A DNA stretch of 64,000 bases from Pleurotus djamor (GCA_029747585.1 JAPEVF010000029.1:1-64000); one strand, 5' to 3'; positions 51,301 through 62,810 are shown, counted from the first letter of the stretch. Made by a program: numbers and translations. Notes: generated by a model not told the origin, from the letters alone.

Positions 51301-51653
51301 GCGTCGTGCTCTTCGTAATCAGCTTCCTGCAGTTGTTCTTGGATGAGCGAATTCAAACCGTGACCAAGATGACACCGGTCAACTTGGCACTTGTTATGGC
51401 CCCCAATTTGCTTCGATGCAACTCGGAATCGATGGCAGTGGTGTTTACCAATGCCCAGTGCGTATTCGTGTTTTTCTTTTCGTGTGTATTGGTTGACATA
51501 TTTTGTAGGTTCGAGCAGATCTTTGTGTACAATCTGTTGACGCATCTGAAAAGCGACGAAATCGACCCGGATTATGTCCCTGTGCATGGTCTCGGTGCCG
51601 TACCCACCACCCCTACTCCCAAGGTTTCAAAATCACGTTCACGCCGACCATAG
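48362..51653 (+). CDS. WW - MyTH4 - RhoGAP protein (ARHGAP39/Vilse-like)
   Basis: GTPase-activating protein for Rho/Rac/Cdc42-type GTPases, likely acting at the cell cortex. Two WW-like segments: SNFWVTLVDPQ|SQTSFFACPATGQVSWDPPV and WWELSDDSRGGIPYYYQTKTGETVWERPSG. Then about 350 Ser/Pro-rich residues (49030-50010). A MyTH4 domain: YPILPYDLASAIQQFSESDY, SPLLTLRRSLNKDAVKIFKV, LRDEIYCQVMKQLSKNPSP, FKGWQLLCVLLITFPPSKNF. A RhoGAP domain: VPIILPFLADGILALGGPKS, the catalytic arginine in EGIFRVPGD, LASLMKLWLRELCDPLVPEE and MTPVNLALVMAPNLLR. It ends KVSKSRSRRP at 51653. MyTH4 without a myosin motor is unusual but known for this family. In-frame ATG at 48263 would add 33 residues. Confidence 0.85.
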
Positions 51654-51744
51654 ATATCATCGTAATATTCCCCTTTATGTTATACTCACCTACGATCTTT
51701 CTAATGTTGTTATATACCCGCCATTCTGTCACTCGTGGAGATCA

Positions 51745-51772
51745 ACCTGACTGTTCATACCTGACTGTTCAT
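51745..51772 (+). repeat. Two tandem copies of a 14-base unit
   Basis: ACCTGACTGTTCAT at 51745-51758 is repeated exactly at 51759-51772, about 95 bases after the RhoGAP stop codon, probably in its 3' untranslated region. Confidence 0.9.
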
Positions 51773-51907
51773 GCTTATATTTATACTTCTGCGCATCTTT
51801 TTCTGGTTCACCTTGGTCCGATGTATATTTGTATGGCATAATAATACCCAAGGGACTCAGCAGCTACACTAGAGGATATATGTTAGAAGATGACTGTCGA
51901 CTCAGAA

Positions 51908-53211
51908 CTACTCCTTAGCAAGCGTAGCTTTCTCCGAGCCTTTCTCGCCCCATGACCCAAAAGCCCATTCGCCGTCTTCATGACCATCCACATCGGGCAG
52001 GGTTTTCCATGCATCCAATTTCGCCTTGCCTGTACGTTTTCCCTCCCGTGTACCAGACTTGGCAAGTTGATCAATCTTCGTTAACATGTTCCACATCTCA
52101 GCACCGACGAGATCATTGGCCTCAGTCCACGATCGTTGTCCGACGATGTCCCTGCGAACGATTTCCACCAGTTTTCGGGTTCGGCTATCGAACTCCACAC
52201 CGTTAACCACCATTTCCTCCAATGCATCGTGGACGCCCTTTAAGTCTTTGAATTTCGACCAACGAGTCTCAATGAGTTCGTTGTAGGCCTGGGTGGAGCA
52301 GCCGAACACGTAGGAAGCGATAGAGAGGTTGCGAGCGTAATGGAACATGGCTAGAGCGAGGTGTGGGTCGTGGTATTTGTCCCGGAATTCTCTCATAAGA
52401 TGAGCAAGTATGTGAGGATATGTAGGGGGTTGCATGGGGTATCCTGGGTTCTTGCGCCAAGCAGCTTCGTAGCTTTGAGATTCACCAAAGACCTCTTCCA
52501 TAGCCCATTCCAACAGCTGCTGGTCGGTGTCGCATAGGTTCATTGCCTCTTTCTTCTGGTCGAGCAATTCGTCAAACTCTGTCGTCCACTTCATCCTCCT
52601 CGAATGCCTCCGTAGCTTCCCAAACAGATCTCCCATTGCAGTAGCGTCATGTCCTACTCCGGTTTCGGTAGCGCGATCGGAGGGTTTCTTCGTTTTCTGT
52701 TTGTCAGAGACGGCATTGAAGATCATGGCGAACATCTCGTCGAACGCGTTGATTTCGCGTGCTGTCATCGTTTGACGACGTGGCTTTCGTACTTCGTTGC
52801 TATCTGCTGAGAAGTTCGTGGAGCGGAGGTTTCGAACGGATGATGGGAGGAGAGGAGGCATTTCTTTGATATCGCTGAAGACATGATCCCAGACAGGGCC
52901 TTTGGAGTCGAAGATAGAGTCATTGATGGGCTTTTTCCTAATGAAAATAATGAAAAGAATGAGTTATATAGATTCAACCCATAGGTGAATAACCAAGTAC
53001 TCTTTGTCTCCAGTTGAGCTCGGAGGTGTTGACGGACCAGGCGCGGTCGTGTATCTTCTTAGCCGAGCACAGTTTTCATGGCGTCGAAACCAGACTGGGT
53101 GTTCTACGGGAGTTCGGTCAAGCAAAAGTTGAACGAGGAAGTAAGTAGGTCCGCACCATAAGCAATGGATGTCTGGCGACCGAGTGGTCTCGTAAAATGT
53201 TGTCGGAGCAT
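51908..53211 (-). CDS. Mtf2-like mitochondrial transcript-processing factor
   Basis: Related to yeast Mtf2/Nam1, which couples mitochondrial transcription to RNA processing and translation. The start at 53209-53211 gives MLRQHFTRPLGRQTSIAY, a basic and hydroxylated mitochondrial presequence. An intron joins EHPVWFRRHENCARLRRYTT, and a second joins KKPINDSIFDSKGPVWDHVF, which continues into MPPLLPSSVRNLRSTNFSAD. The conserved C-terminal Mtf2 domain reads YPHILAHLMREFRDKYHDPH, LALAMFHYARNLSIASYVFG, CSTQAYNELIETRWSKFKDL and VEFDSRTRKLVEIVRRDIVG. It ends SEKATLAKE at a TAG, 51908-51910. The family match is by pattern recognition of the C-terminal segment. Confidence 0.75.
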
Positions 53212-54351
53212 GCAAACAAAAGTGCGGAAGCCTGTCACGTCGGCGTGACTGATCGTGATCGTCCCCATTTCCCTCTTGCTTCAAGTTTGACGACAGACGC
53301 CCTTCAGGGCAGAACTCACGACCAACTCACGACTACCACACGACTGTTCTCATCCCCAAGCTCTGGCTCTACAGCACAACGGACTCAAACAACTGGGCTG
53401 AGGAACAACAGTCTGGAATGCTTTACTCGTGGCCTGACTCGGAGCTCAAATTCAATTCAAGTTGCCATTGGGCTCCAGCCACCAGTTCAGTTAATATTTC
53501 CCCGCTAAAACCAAACTCGATAGTGAACTAAATACCATGACAGCCACAGCTGGTGTTCTAACCCAAGGCACTCTCAGAGCACATTTGCTTATCTGTTATT
53601 TTTCACGCGTGTCCTTTACTTGAAGTGTGCTACCCTACGGGCCATGGGCACCAACGACGATAATCCCTACTCCCGATCAAGTCGCAGTAGCGCGCTTTGT
53701 TTGCTTCTCGTGCGCCGAATGTCAAGGACGCCCCTTACTTATTCTGTATTCATGTCGGAAAAGGGACCGACATAACTCCTACATCCCCATACATCTGTCC
53801 TCAAACCAGACTGAAGTATGTGCCTTATCTTGGGCACACCATTTAGCTCACATTAACCTAACAGGCATAGCTGCATTATGGCGACTCCTTTGCGTCATAC
53901 TCAAAAAGTTTCACTCGTAAATGCCCACTCGTCAGCAGCCAGTGCAAAGGCAGGCACCTGCAAAAGGTATTATGGGGATATGAGCAACCCACTACTTTGC
54001 ATGCCTCAAAAGCTGGTGGTTTCGAAGGTCCTTTCCACGCTTGGCTTCCTCTCCCCGACCTTCCTTTCCTTCCCACCTCACGGAGCCAAGTGGGATCCAC
54101 CCACTCTTGGCCGTTTGCTGGCCTCTCGATGGCGTAATGAGCTCAAGTCGCCCTGAACACAAGTCAGCACCCCTTGACATCGGCACTCATACAACGACTT
54201 AAAGACCGCGAGCCAGCCCGACAAGTGGAACGTTCGACCTCCTGATTCCTATTGCTACATACACAGAGCAAAGCGACAAAACTGAAAACGCCTATCGATA
54301 CACTGGGGAATCTTTCAACTATTATAACGGATATAAATTACTGGAAATCGT
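53212..54351. other. Intergenic stretch, nothing convincing
   Basis: About 1.1 kb between the Mtf2-like gene and the 3' end of the transcription factor gene. An open frame at 53627-53920 (98 codons) has Cys-rich residues but no recognisable family and no neighbouring exons. The run at 53305-53345 repeats AACTCACGAC in varied form. Confidence 0.4.
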
Positions 54352-57141
54352 TCACTGGCTTGGGAAGAAGCTCAGTAAGCCGTCCTCTTCACCAGTGTCG
54401 CCTTCGACCGCTCCCGGCCACGACGTGTCTAACCGAATTTTCATCAGCTCGTCCCATAGTAATGTGGGTCCATTGTCAGACTTCTTCAAGAAACCACGGA
54501 TATGTCGAAGCCATTGCTTCACTATTCTAAACCTCGACTCCACCACAAGGTTATTTGGCGACTCGAACTCGAACGGCGGTAAGCCTTCCTGGTATGCCAA
54601 CAAGGCCACCTGTCCTAACCAGTAGAACGGCAGGCCATAGGAGAAGAAAGGTGGCTCCTCGTTCGTTCCCTCCTTCCTTGGCGAGTCGGGGGACGCAAGC
54701 CAGCTCTGTAGCCAATTGTGGAGGCCGAATTGCAATCGCTTCACTCGCAACGAGTCGTCGGCAAAATCGGGCACATCCGACTTCGGGAGCCGGTTTTCCA
54801 TGCAAATCGTGAAAACATGGTATAGAAGAACGTGGGCCAGGATAAAGTGGGCGAATGGATTGAGGATAATGGGCGTGGGGTGTATCCGAGGCTCGCACAT
54901 GAGACTCAGGGCTTTCGGCATGCTGGACCCAATCAACCGTGCGGTGGGATCGCCATAGGGGGAGGAAGATTGGAGAACCATTAACCACTCCTTTGCCGAC
55001 GTCGCTCGCCAGAGTGCGTCTTCGCATGGGAGGTAGAGCTCTACCTCGCCAGGCAAGTACGAAGGAGGGAGGGCGAAGTAAATGCTGTGGGAGCAGTCAT
55101 GAATGTAAGATATCAATAACGCCCTATAAATCAGGTCTGATTAGCTTTCAAGCATTTCAATGTCAACGAGGAGACTGACCGTTTGGTCATTTCATGTAGG
55201 GCCCATTGCCTCCACACGTCCTCAAGCGACGACTCGGAAAAGCTTGGCGGAATCCACGACGTGTTCTTGTTCATCAAGTTTGAACGTCGAATCATCTGTT
55301 GCGATGTGGGTCAATTAACATCCGCGAGGAGATATCGGATGTTCGTACCATCACAAGCATTCCATGATAAATACTGGACGAAGCACGTTGGTCCAACCTC
55401 TGGTGAAATAGCCCAATCGTCTGCAACAAAACGACAGCCAGTATCAAGTCGATCTGGTCATTGCAGTTCGTAGGGTTCTTCGCCTGTAATAACACCCGGT
55501 CAGTGTCTGTTTCTAGGCATCATAGGCGGAGATACTCACAAACTCTTGGATCAGGTCATCACGCGCAGTCGCCAATACAGATGAAATGAAATCCGTGGCT
55601 TGCTTGGTCTTGACAAACAAGGCCCCACAAGCCTGGATAGCACTCAAGAGCACCGGTGGTTTTCCAGCGACTTTGAAAGTGGAGGGATGGATAATCGGTA
55701 ACTGACTGCTGAAGGAAGAGAAGAATATATACACTAAAAAGGTGTCAGCATCGTATGGTTGAAACCGGGATGAAGTACTCACAGAATTGATTTAGCTCAT
55801 CAATTCCTGGGTACGCAACACCGCTGGAACTCGCATCGCCCTCGGGCAGCTCCGCAACTGAATTGGTATCGTCCAAGCCCGAGTATGCACCCGGAAGGTT
55901 GGTCATCATGCCAAAGTCTATCGGCAATTGTGTATCCGTGGGATTAATGTAGGAGAAACCTTGGGGCTCGTGTCCAATGGAGAACGGAAAGTCCCCCATC
56001 ACACCACCCGCGCTGCCAGGCGGCGAATGCGAGCGGAATCGGGATTGCGAGAAGATGTTGCTGAAGAACGGTTCAAACATATCGCTCTGGTATACAGTGT
56101 TCAGGTGACTGTTTACGGGATTATACCATGTGTCGTGATCGGTGGCTGAATCCGAGGACATTAGATCGGGAGAACGTGATGGTCCAGGTGGTTTGTCAGG
56201 ACTGGGGTAACGGAGTTGATGAGGCGGGGAATATGTATCAAGCGACGTTGCTGCGCTCGTCAAATCGGGGAACATGTCATCGACACCGGCGATGTGAGGG
56301 GCGGTGTTCATGGAGAAGGTGGCATGGCTCTGCTCAGGCGTAGCTATGAACAGGGATGTCGGTGTTGGCAGAGATGTAGAACAGGCGGAGACGGGCGAAG
56401 TAGGTGAGTCAATACTTAAAGATGAAGTTGTTGGAGGTGCGGGCGGCATACTTTGATGGAGGTCATTCGAGGAAGCCTGGAGACTCGACCTCTTATTTGG
56501 AGGCAAGAAGACACATTCCTTCCCCCTCGACGTGCATTTCGTGCAGGGGAACCTGTTGTCGCATTTAATCTTTGAGTCGCTACAAGGTTGGCAAGATTTC
56601 TTGCGCGAGCGACCTGGGTTATTGCTAAACAACGATATGAGACCCTTGTGGAAGTGTATGAACGCAGGGGGACGCACGGATCATTACAACTGCGCTTATG
56701 CCTCGTCAAGAGATCGCTACGCGTGAACTCTGCCGTGCATGTCTTTGGAAGATGGTGGGTTACACTCTCAATCGCGAACGAAAGTAGGATTAGAGCTTAC
56801 TTCGCACTTGTGAAGGCGCTCATTCGTGTCTATGACGAAGGTCAGCTCCAAGCCAGGGGCGAAGTTAGTGATCGAAGCTACGTACGGGTTCTGAGATGCC
56901 GATTCAGATGAGTTGTCCTTGTGAACTTGGCTGGACAGTGAGGACAGAGCTTTGTCTGGGGCAATACAGGTATGTTTCCTCTATGAGAGCGCATCTTAGA
57001 GGGAGTCCCGTCTTTCTTCCTAAACTCGAAGGGTACATCAGGTGGATCTGGACTCGCTGAGGGTCCAGCTGATGATGAAGGGTCCAGCGGTAGCGCCATG
57101 GAAGTAGAACGTGCAGTAGCAGTGGACCTGTGAGCAGGCAT
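54352..57141 (-). CDS. Transcription factor with C2H2 fingers and a Zn2Cys6 cluster
   Basis: Nuclear DNA-binding regulator. Starts MPAHRSTATARSTSMALPLD at 57141, or at 57099. Finger 1 is CPHCPAKFTRTTHLNRHLRT then His across an intron (C-x2-C-x12-H-x3-H). Finger 2 is assembled across introns as CETCTAEFTRSDLLTRHKRS then Cys (C2HC). A Zn2Cys6 cluster follows at about 56500-56600: CQPCSDSKIKC, then PCTKCTSRGKEC, with six Cys correctly spaced. A Ser/Pro-rich linker leads to the fungal_trans-type middle domain: FLVYIFFSSFSSQLPIIHPS, LLSAIQACGALFVKTKQATD, LILAVVLLQTIGLFHQRLDQ, YHGMLVMMIRRSNLMNKN, LEDVWRQWALHEMTKRALLI and a long C-terminal helical part ending EEDGLLSFFPSQ at 54352. Target genes unknown. 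Confidence 0.85.
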
Positions 57142-57542
57142 TCAGTAAGTTGTTGATTGATGTCGAGTCGACGATAGAGTGGATGTCGAAAGGAATTAGT
57201 GGGTCGGGGAGAAGTGGCTTCGAAGCAGTACAAAAGCAGGATATTTAGCAGGAGGAGACTATAGGCGTGTCAGTGGTAATTTAGGTTAGCGATAGCGAGG
57301 GGAACGCTATGCGTGGAGTTTCAATATCCCTTCAACCCGGCTCCTTCGGGCGGGCGTCTCATCTAATGGCTCAGGGCAGAAACGCGTATGCCTCGCCCCG
57401 GCCGGCGGTAGCAATTGCTGCGATGATATCATTATCAAGAAAGATAAATCGGTGCGTTGCAACCGCACACGCTCGTCCATTCCCCCCTGATCCCTCTACT
57501 TTTAATAATCCGCCAAGTCGTTGCGCTCTGGATAGATCCTTG
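57142..57542. other. Short intergenic region
   Basis: About 400 bases between the start of the transcription factor gene and the 3' end of the HAD hydrolase gene, both on the minus strand. No coding signal; it should contain the transcription factor promoter. Confidence 0.4.
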
Positions 57543-59454
57543 TCACTTCCCCAGCTCTCGCTCGATGGCCCATCTCACTGCGCGTTCGACGTCGTCGGCT
57601 TCGTATGTCGGTCGATGAGACGGGACCCCCTCGCTTGGATCATATACGCCTGTTCGCACTAGCACAGACGGCCATCCTGCTCTATTGGCTCCTGCTATGT
57701 CTGCAATCTCCCCCTTCAGAAAACCATCGACTAACCCGATATAACAATGTCAACCCATACCTGATTCTGGGTTATCTATCGCAGCGACGGAACATCACTA
57801 ATCGTCATTCAGAACTGGATGGATGATGACGCACCTCCTACCATATACCTACAATACGTTCACGGAGGCATGCAAGCCCAGCCAATTCAGTTACGGACGG
57901 CGGTTAAGCGAGCAGAGAGGCCGAACTTACACCGATGGCAGTTCCCCTTTCCAGCCTGACTGAGCTATGTGTGCCTTCATTACATTCTCAGCAAAATGGT
58001 ACGTCGCTTCGGTGGGCTTTCCATATTGGACGTAGGGATATTCCGATCCCCTCAACGCCTATCAGAAACTCAGCATTCGATCGGGCTTCCTAGCGTTGTG
58101 GTCGCACGAGCTCTCTCACGACCGCGTCATGGATCTCCCAGAGCGTTCACGAAGACATACCTTGTAAACACCCTGGAAAGCTTCTTTGAAAGCTCCTTGC
58201 CCCAGCCGCGGACGGTCGAAGTCGGAACGCCACAATAGATCAGGATTGCAGAACACCAATTCTACCGGTTTCTCTGGTAATCTATATGGGCCTCCAATAA
58301 TACCACCTGATTGAATGATGTCACATAGAATCTACATTTCAATCAGTTCAGTATCAGTATACCCAAGAATGCAACCAGGCTTGATCAACAGAGGTGTATA
58401 TACCTGTATGTCTAGCGACCAATTACGCGGGTCGTGAAATACAAAGATGGCACTAATCGGTATGTTGGAAAAGTCAACTTGCTGCATGGTATACCGTCAG
58501 CGGCACCAATCAAGTCTAAACCAATCGATCAAACCTTGGCAGAATGACGTTCTTCCGATGTCAGTTCATGAAATGGCCACACCCTAAGAGTCCAGACCAT
58601 CAGTGACCAAATCTTCCATGGAGGAAGGGGACGGAACCTACGAAGGGTTCCATGCGTGGACGTCCAATGTCGTGTACACGTTCTTGAAGCCATAACTTCG
58701 GGAAGAGTAGGCTCAATCGGGTATCAAACAAGAGTCCAAAAATACTGAATTACCCCTCCGCGACCTCCCGTACGCGGTTGAGTTTGCCGCCCAAGACGAG
58801 AACGTGGTCGTTAGCGAACTTTGGCGCGAATGTCTTGAGTATCGTATGAGCTTGGATGTATTGCGACGTCTGGACCTGGGGTTCACGGTTAAGAGACTTG
58901 GCGACGTATTTTCCCGTTGAGACGGCATGAATGTCAGTACATACCTCGTATCCGAGTTGTCGCGATAACCGTTTGCAACGGTATTCCTCGCCTACGCCCC
59001 CACCGTTGGTAAGCTGGAGAACCGGGGGGATCGCATGAAACGTGACTCTGACTGCGTGAGAGCAAAGGCTGACATACGAAGATGTAGGGTATCTTTCTGG
59101 AACGAGGTTTAACGCAAGGTTTGTTCATAGATAGATTTACTCACATCCCCCATTCATTCTCTCCTTCCAGAATAGCCAGAGCACGCTTGGCCGCAGGGAT
59201 AACGTGAGGACCGCGTATCAGCACCCCATCCTGATGAAGTGCATGCGCAGTCAATCTATCTGGGCTGCACGGGGTACGTGGGCTTCACGCACGATGTCGA
59301 AGACGAATGCCAGAGGTGGCCGGGCTGCTGCTTGCTGATGCAGGGCTCGAAGAGAAGTCGCCGCCGGTAAGTAGCTTAATAGTCTAGCATTTGCCCCATG
59401 TGTCGAGAGGTGGGGAATCTGGGAGAGTCGCCGGATGACGCTGATAGAGGACAT
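57543..59454 (-). CDS. HAD-superfamily hydrolase, CECR5/HDHD5-type
   Basis: Haloacid-dehalogenase-fold phosphatase-like protein, probably mitochondrial; the physiological substrate is unknown. Starts MSSISVIRRLSQIPHLSTHG at 59454, a presequence rich in Ser and Arg. HAD motif I is FVFDIDGVLIRG (the two Asp split by an intron near 59290). Then PAAKRALAILEGENEWG, motif II region with TNGGGVGEEYRCKRLSRQLG, ILKTFAPKFANDHVLVLGGK, ISAIFVFHDPRNWSLDIQ, PVELVFCNPDLLWRSDFDRP, YPYVQYGKPTEATYHFAENV (motif III Lys), the motif IV segment YMVGDNPESDIAGANRAGWP and SVLVRTGVYDPSEGVPSHRP. It ends RAVRWAIERELGK at 57543. At least eight introns. Divergent from HIS2 with about 150 bases between start codons. Confidence 0.82.
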
Positions 59455-59607
59455 GGCCTGGAAGTGACCGCGGTGTGCTCNTCANNAGCCACGAGCGCGG
59501 ACATAAGCCGCGGCATGGATTGTTTGTCTNGGAAGCCACAGGGCAATAACGCGCTGATAACANACGCGTGATTNNANGCGCTCNAGAAGCGCCCTCTCCT
59601 CCTTCCC

Positions 59608-60663
59608 ATGTTCAGCCATCATTCTCATTCTGGTCAATTCTGTCGACATGCAGAGGGAGCCCTCGAAGAGGTCGTTCTAGCGGCAATAGAACAAGGCTTC
59701 ACTACCTACGGCCTGACGGAACATGTCCCTCGCTACAGAGAATCAGACTTTTATCCAGAAGAGGTAAAGCATTCCTTATCTTCTTTGCCTTGAGGTTCAA
59801 GTAACGGCCGTGCATTAGGTTGGCATGACGCTGGAAAGCCTACAATCACAATTTGAGGCATTTCTCATAGAGGCACATCGCCTCAAAGCCGCCTATGCAT
59901 CACGGATCACTCTGCTCGTTGGGCTAGAGACCGAGTACATTACCTCAAGGGACTTGGACGAACTTGAGGCCCTCCTTCNGAAACACGGCGATCGTATAGA
60001 ATACATTGTCGGATCTGTACATCATGTCAATGAGGTTCCCATCGACTTTGATCAACCCACCTATGAAAAGGCCCTGACTACGACTAACGCTGATCTCAGC
60101 CAATTTCTCTGCGACTTTTTCGATGCACAATTCGATCTCTTACAACGGTTCAAACCCGAGGTGATTGGGCACATAGACCTCTGTCTACTCTACACGCCCT
60201 CTCTTGTTCTCAGCGACTTCCCCCGGGCCTGGGAGAAACTCGAGAGGAACGTCCGTTATGCTACCCAATATGGCGCGCTCTTTGAGTTAAACGCGGCTGC
60301 CTTTCGCAAAGGCTGGACCACCGCGTATCCAGGTGAAGACGTAGTCAAGGTAAGACATCCATCACCCACCACTGACTTTGTTATTTCGCCTTGGAGATAT
60401 CGCACATCATTAACGTGGTCTACCACAAGCTGATACAAGCTCAAAATGGCAAATNTACACTTTCAGACGATAGCCACGGTCCCAGCCGGGTTGGATTAAA
60501 CTACGACAAGCTGGTTGCGTATGTCCGTAGGATTGGTATCACAACGTTGTGGTATCTAAGTCCATCGCCCAATGGGAGTGACTTGCCGAGTCGGAGGAAG
60601 GTGAATGTAGCGAAGGTCGATGAGANTTGGTGGGAGAAACACATTGCGAAAGTCAGCGCGTAG
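59608..60663 (+). CDS. HIS2: Histidinol-phosphatase (PHP family), histidine biosynthesis
   Basis: Hydrolyses L-histidinol phosphate to histidinol, the penultimate stage of histidine synthesis. Starts MFSHHSHSGQFCRHAEGALE: H-x-H and SGQFC.HA are the PHP metal-binding opening of HIS2/HisJ. Then TTYGLTEHVPRYRESDFYPE, LLVGLETEYITSRDLDELE, YIVGSVHHVNEVPIDFD, PEVIGHIDLCLLYTPSLVLS and LSDDSHGPSRVGLNYDKLVA carry further conserved His/Asp/Glu ligands. It ends WWEKHIAKVSA at 60663. Introns at about 59765-59820 and 60350-60450; the second joins EDVVK to a segment ending FTLSDDSHG. Shares a divergent promoter with the HAD gene. Confidence 0.88.
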
Positions 60664-60725
60664 ATCATTTGACCTTCACTAAGTAGCATAATCATATCAC
60701 CAAGTATTTAGAGAACCAATCCGCA

Positions 60726-62522
60726 TCAACCGCGTTGTCGTATCTCCATTCCATGCTGAACGCGCCATAACACATCCAAGATGAAAGTGCTGAACGTACT
60801 GTGTCGGGTACCAACGACTCTCCATGCCCGACTCACAACCATGGCATCGACGAAAGGTATAAGATGTTTCCGAAGCGGGGCATCGTCATAGGCGTTCCTC
60901 AAATTTAGTGTATCGTTGACGGGAACCATCGTCATGTTATCGTCGGCTCCATTGATCAAGAAGTCGGAAAGGAAGAAGGTGCAAGGAAAGGTCCGGATGA
61001 GTTCCTTCATTAAAGGATTGTCNTGAGGCGTTCGAGCATCAGTAGATATGAANAATGGAATGTTGAGAGGCAAAAACTGTNGATCGGAGTATCTTGGCGA
61101 CCGACATTCAAGTTGATTGGATTGTTCGCNNGAAGCNAAGCCCGGCCACCTGTGTTCCCTTGGTTGTTCATGATAGTTTTGCAGATCNTTGAGGAAAAGC
61201 GAGAACTCTGTATGGCCCAGGCCAAGTGTAGNACGAATTANNTCCAGACAGACGGTCCGCGTATTTTCCTCNCCTTTCTCTTGGAACACCCCATCGTCAA
61301 TGCGAACGTGAGCTCCAAGGTAGTCACCGCTCGCATTTCCAAGTCGCTTAGCCANGTCGGATAGGTGGTNGGAGATNTCCTCTGAGACTTGCTTCANCNG
61401 AGGAACGACAGGGATCATNTGTGAGCGGATGAATCCTCGAAGGGTGTGGTTTTCTGGTTCGAGAAGCTTTAGTCGGGAAGAACCAAAGAGACTGCCGAGT
61501 TGGATCAAGCGTTTGTCGGATGCGTCACGAGCCAGTGCGTCGATCTGAATGGTCTTGCCGTATCGCCTTTCAGTTGGTGGAAGTGGCGGGATACGCGAAG
61601 GTTCACAGTCGGCAAACTGGTATTGATGTGTTGTTATCTCAGCAAGGATGTACTTGTCGCTTTTTCCGGTGACACTGATGTTTAGGTGATCCACAAGCCA
61701 GTCGTCCGACAGATCCCAGCGCTGAATCAGATGTTGTGACGTTCGGATTACAGAAAGATCGACAAGCCAGCCCCAGGGTACCATAGTTCGGTCAAAGAAA
61801 CCAATACACTCGGGCGGCGAGAATTGATAGACTTTGGTGCAGTGAGAAAGACCCTTTTTGCTTTGAAATTTGAGGAGCGTCTGGAGGCGGTCGAAGACTT
61901 TGACGTAGCTGACGGTAGGTTTACCCAGAAGGATTGGGGGGACAAGGAGAGTACGATTCAACAGACGGGCAAGAGTGAGTGCATTTTCGAATGCAATACG
62001 TTGATTATGAAAACCACTATGGGGTAGATACGATAGAAACTTTTCCTCTGGGTCGTTCCGCGCGTGGTATGCGTCGACGTCCGCCAGCTGGGGTTCAAAC
62101 TCGACGACTTGAGTGGATCGGCGGAGAGAAGCAAGGGCGGAATCATCAGTCGATTTGGGGATTTCTAGGATATGTTCGCGGTCCCACCTCGTTGTGTAGA
62201 GATAATACGCGAAACCAAACGACGTCAGACAGGCTGTGATGAGGAGGACAACCATGGTCGCCATAAGGGTCGAAACAGATGTGTTTGAGTTGGAAACTGA
62301 GTGTGCTCGATGTCCCTTGGTCAGTGGACTGGGTGGGGGGATTTGACTGGGGTCACCGCCGCGGACAGTGCGCAGAGCAGGCCCGCGCATTCGATATCTG
62401 CCCTTTTCGAGATTTACGGAGGGAGAGCCAATTTCGCGATTTTGATTTGCGAGGTTAAAGGGTATCATGGCGGTCGTAAGCCTGTCACTTGCATTGCCAT
62501 GCGTTGGTGAGCACGGAGACAC
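60726..62522 (-). CDS. Type II membrane protein, O-fucosyltransferase-fold (CigA-like)
   Basis: One uninterrupted frame of 598 codons. A cytosolic N-terminus of about 85 polar residues precedes a single membrane span at residues 86-109 (LMATMVVLLITACLTSFGFA). The lumenal part opens with FLSYLPHSGFHNQRIAFENA, LTLARLLNRTLLVPPILLGK, the pattern of fungal proteins related to GDP-fucose protein O-fucosyltransferases. Further segments are PECIGFFDRTMVPWGWLVDL, GDYLGAHVRIDDGVFQEK and PFVDAMVVSRAWRVVGTRHS, the last resembling the C-terminal sugar-nucleotide loop (STFS). Golgi location and glycosyl transfer are inferred from family. Lack of introns is unusual here. N bases at 61100-61420 mask several residues. 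Confidence 0.7.
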   Translation of the reverse strand: MSPCSPTHGNASDRLTTAMIPFNLANQNREIGSPSVNLEKGRYRMRGPALRTVRGGDPSQIPPPSPLTKGHRAHSVSNSNTSVSTLMATMVVLLITACLTSFGFAYYLYTTRWDREHILEIPKSTDDSALASLRRSTQVVEFEPQLADVDAYHARNDPEEKFLSYLPHSGFHNQRIAFENALTLARLLNRTLLVPPILLGKPTVSYVKVFDRLQTLLKFQSKKGLSHCTKVYQFSPPECIGFFDRTMVPWGWLVDLSVIRTSQHLIQRWDLSDDWLVDHLNISVTGKSDKYILAEITTHQYQFADCEPSRIPPLPPTERRYGKTIQIDALARDASDKRLIQLGSLFGSSRLKLLEPENHTLRGFIRSXMIPVVPXXKQVSEXISXHLSDXAKRLGNASGDYLGAHVRIDDGVFQEKXEENTRTVCLXXIRXTLGLGHTEFSLFLXDLQNYHEQPREHRWPGXAXXEQSNQLECRSPRYSDXQFLPLNIPXFISTDARTPXDNPLMKELIRTFPCTFFLSDFLINGADDNMTMVPVNDTLNLRNAYDDAPLRKHLIPFVDAMVVSRAWRVVGTRHSTFSTFILDVLWRVQHGMEIRQRG

Positions 62523-62810
62523 GCAAGGATATGTGTTTTACCTTTTGAAGTGGTCAAGTGATGTTGGGACGGAGTGGACAGTGGGCGCCTATCACCCTGC
62601 GGCCGTTGCACAGGACGACCTCAGCCATCGACATTGAAACCACCGTCGTTATGGAACAACTCACCAATCCCGGCCAAGCTGGGCGCATCTGTTTTAGATG
62701 TCCCAGGAGCTTGGGCAGCTGAATTAGAGCTTTTAAAGGTCTCATCTTTTCGTTTCACCTTCCACATCGTTTCCCCCATCCTGACTTGTTCCCCCCATCC
62801 TTCCTGTAGC
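62523..62810. promoter_or_regulatory. Divergent promoter between the glycosyltransferase-like gene and VTS1
   Basis: 288 bases separate the two start codons. The right part on the plus strand is pyrimidine-rich (62740-62806), as often seen before fungal start sites. No clear TATA box. Confidence 0.4.

Noticed and set aside
53627..53920. 98-codon plus frame
   Set aside because: No family signature and no companion exons or promoter; probably chance.
54555..54958. Overlapping plus frames at the 3' end of the transcription factor gene
   Set aside because: Antisense to the conserved C-terminal exon; no motifs of their own.
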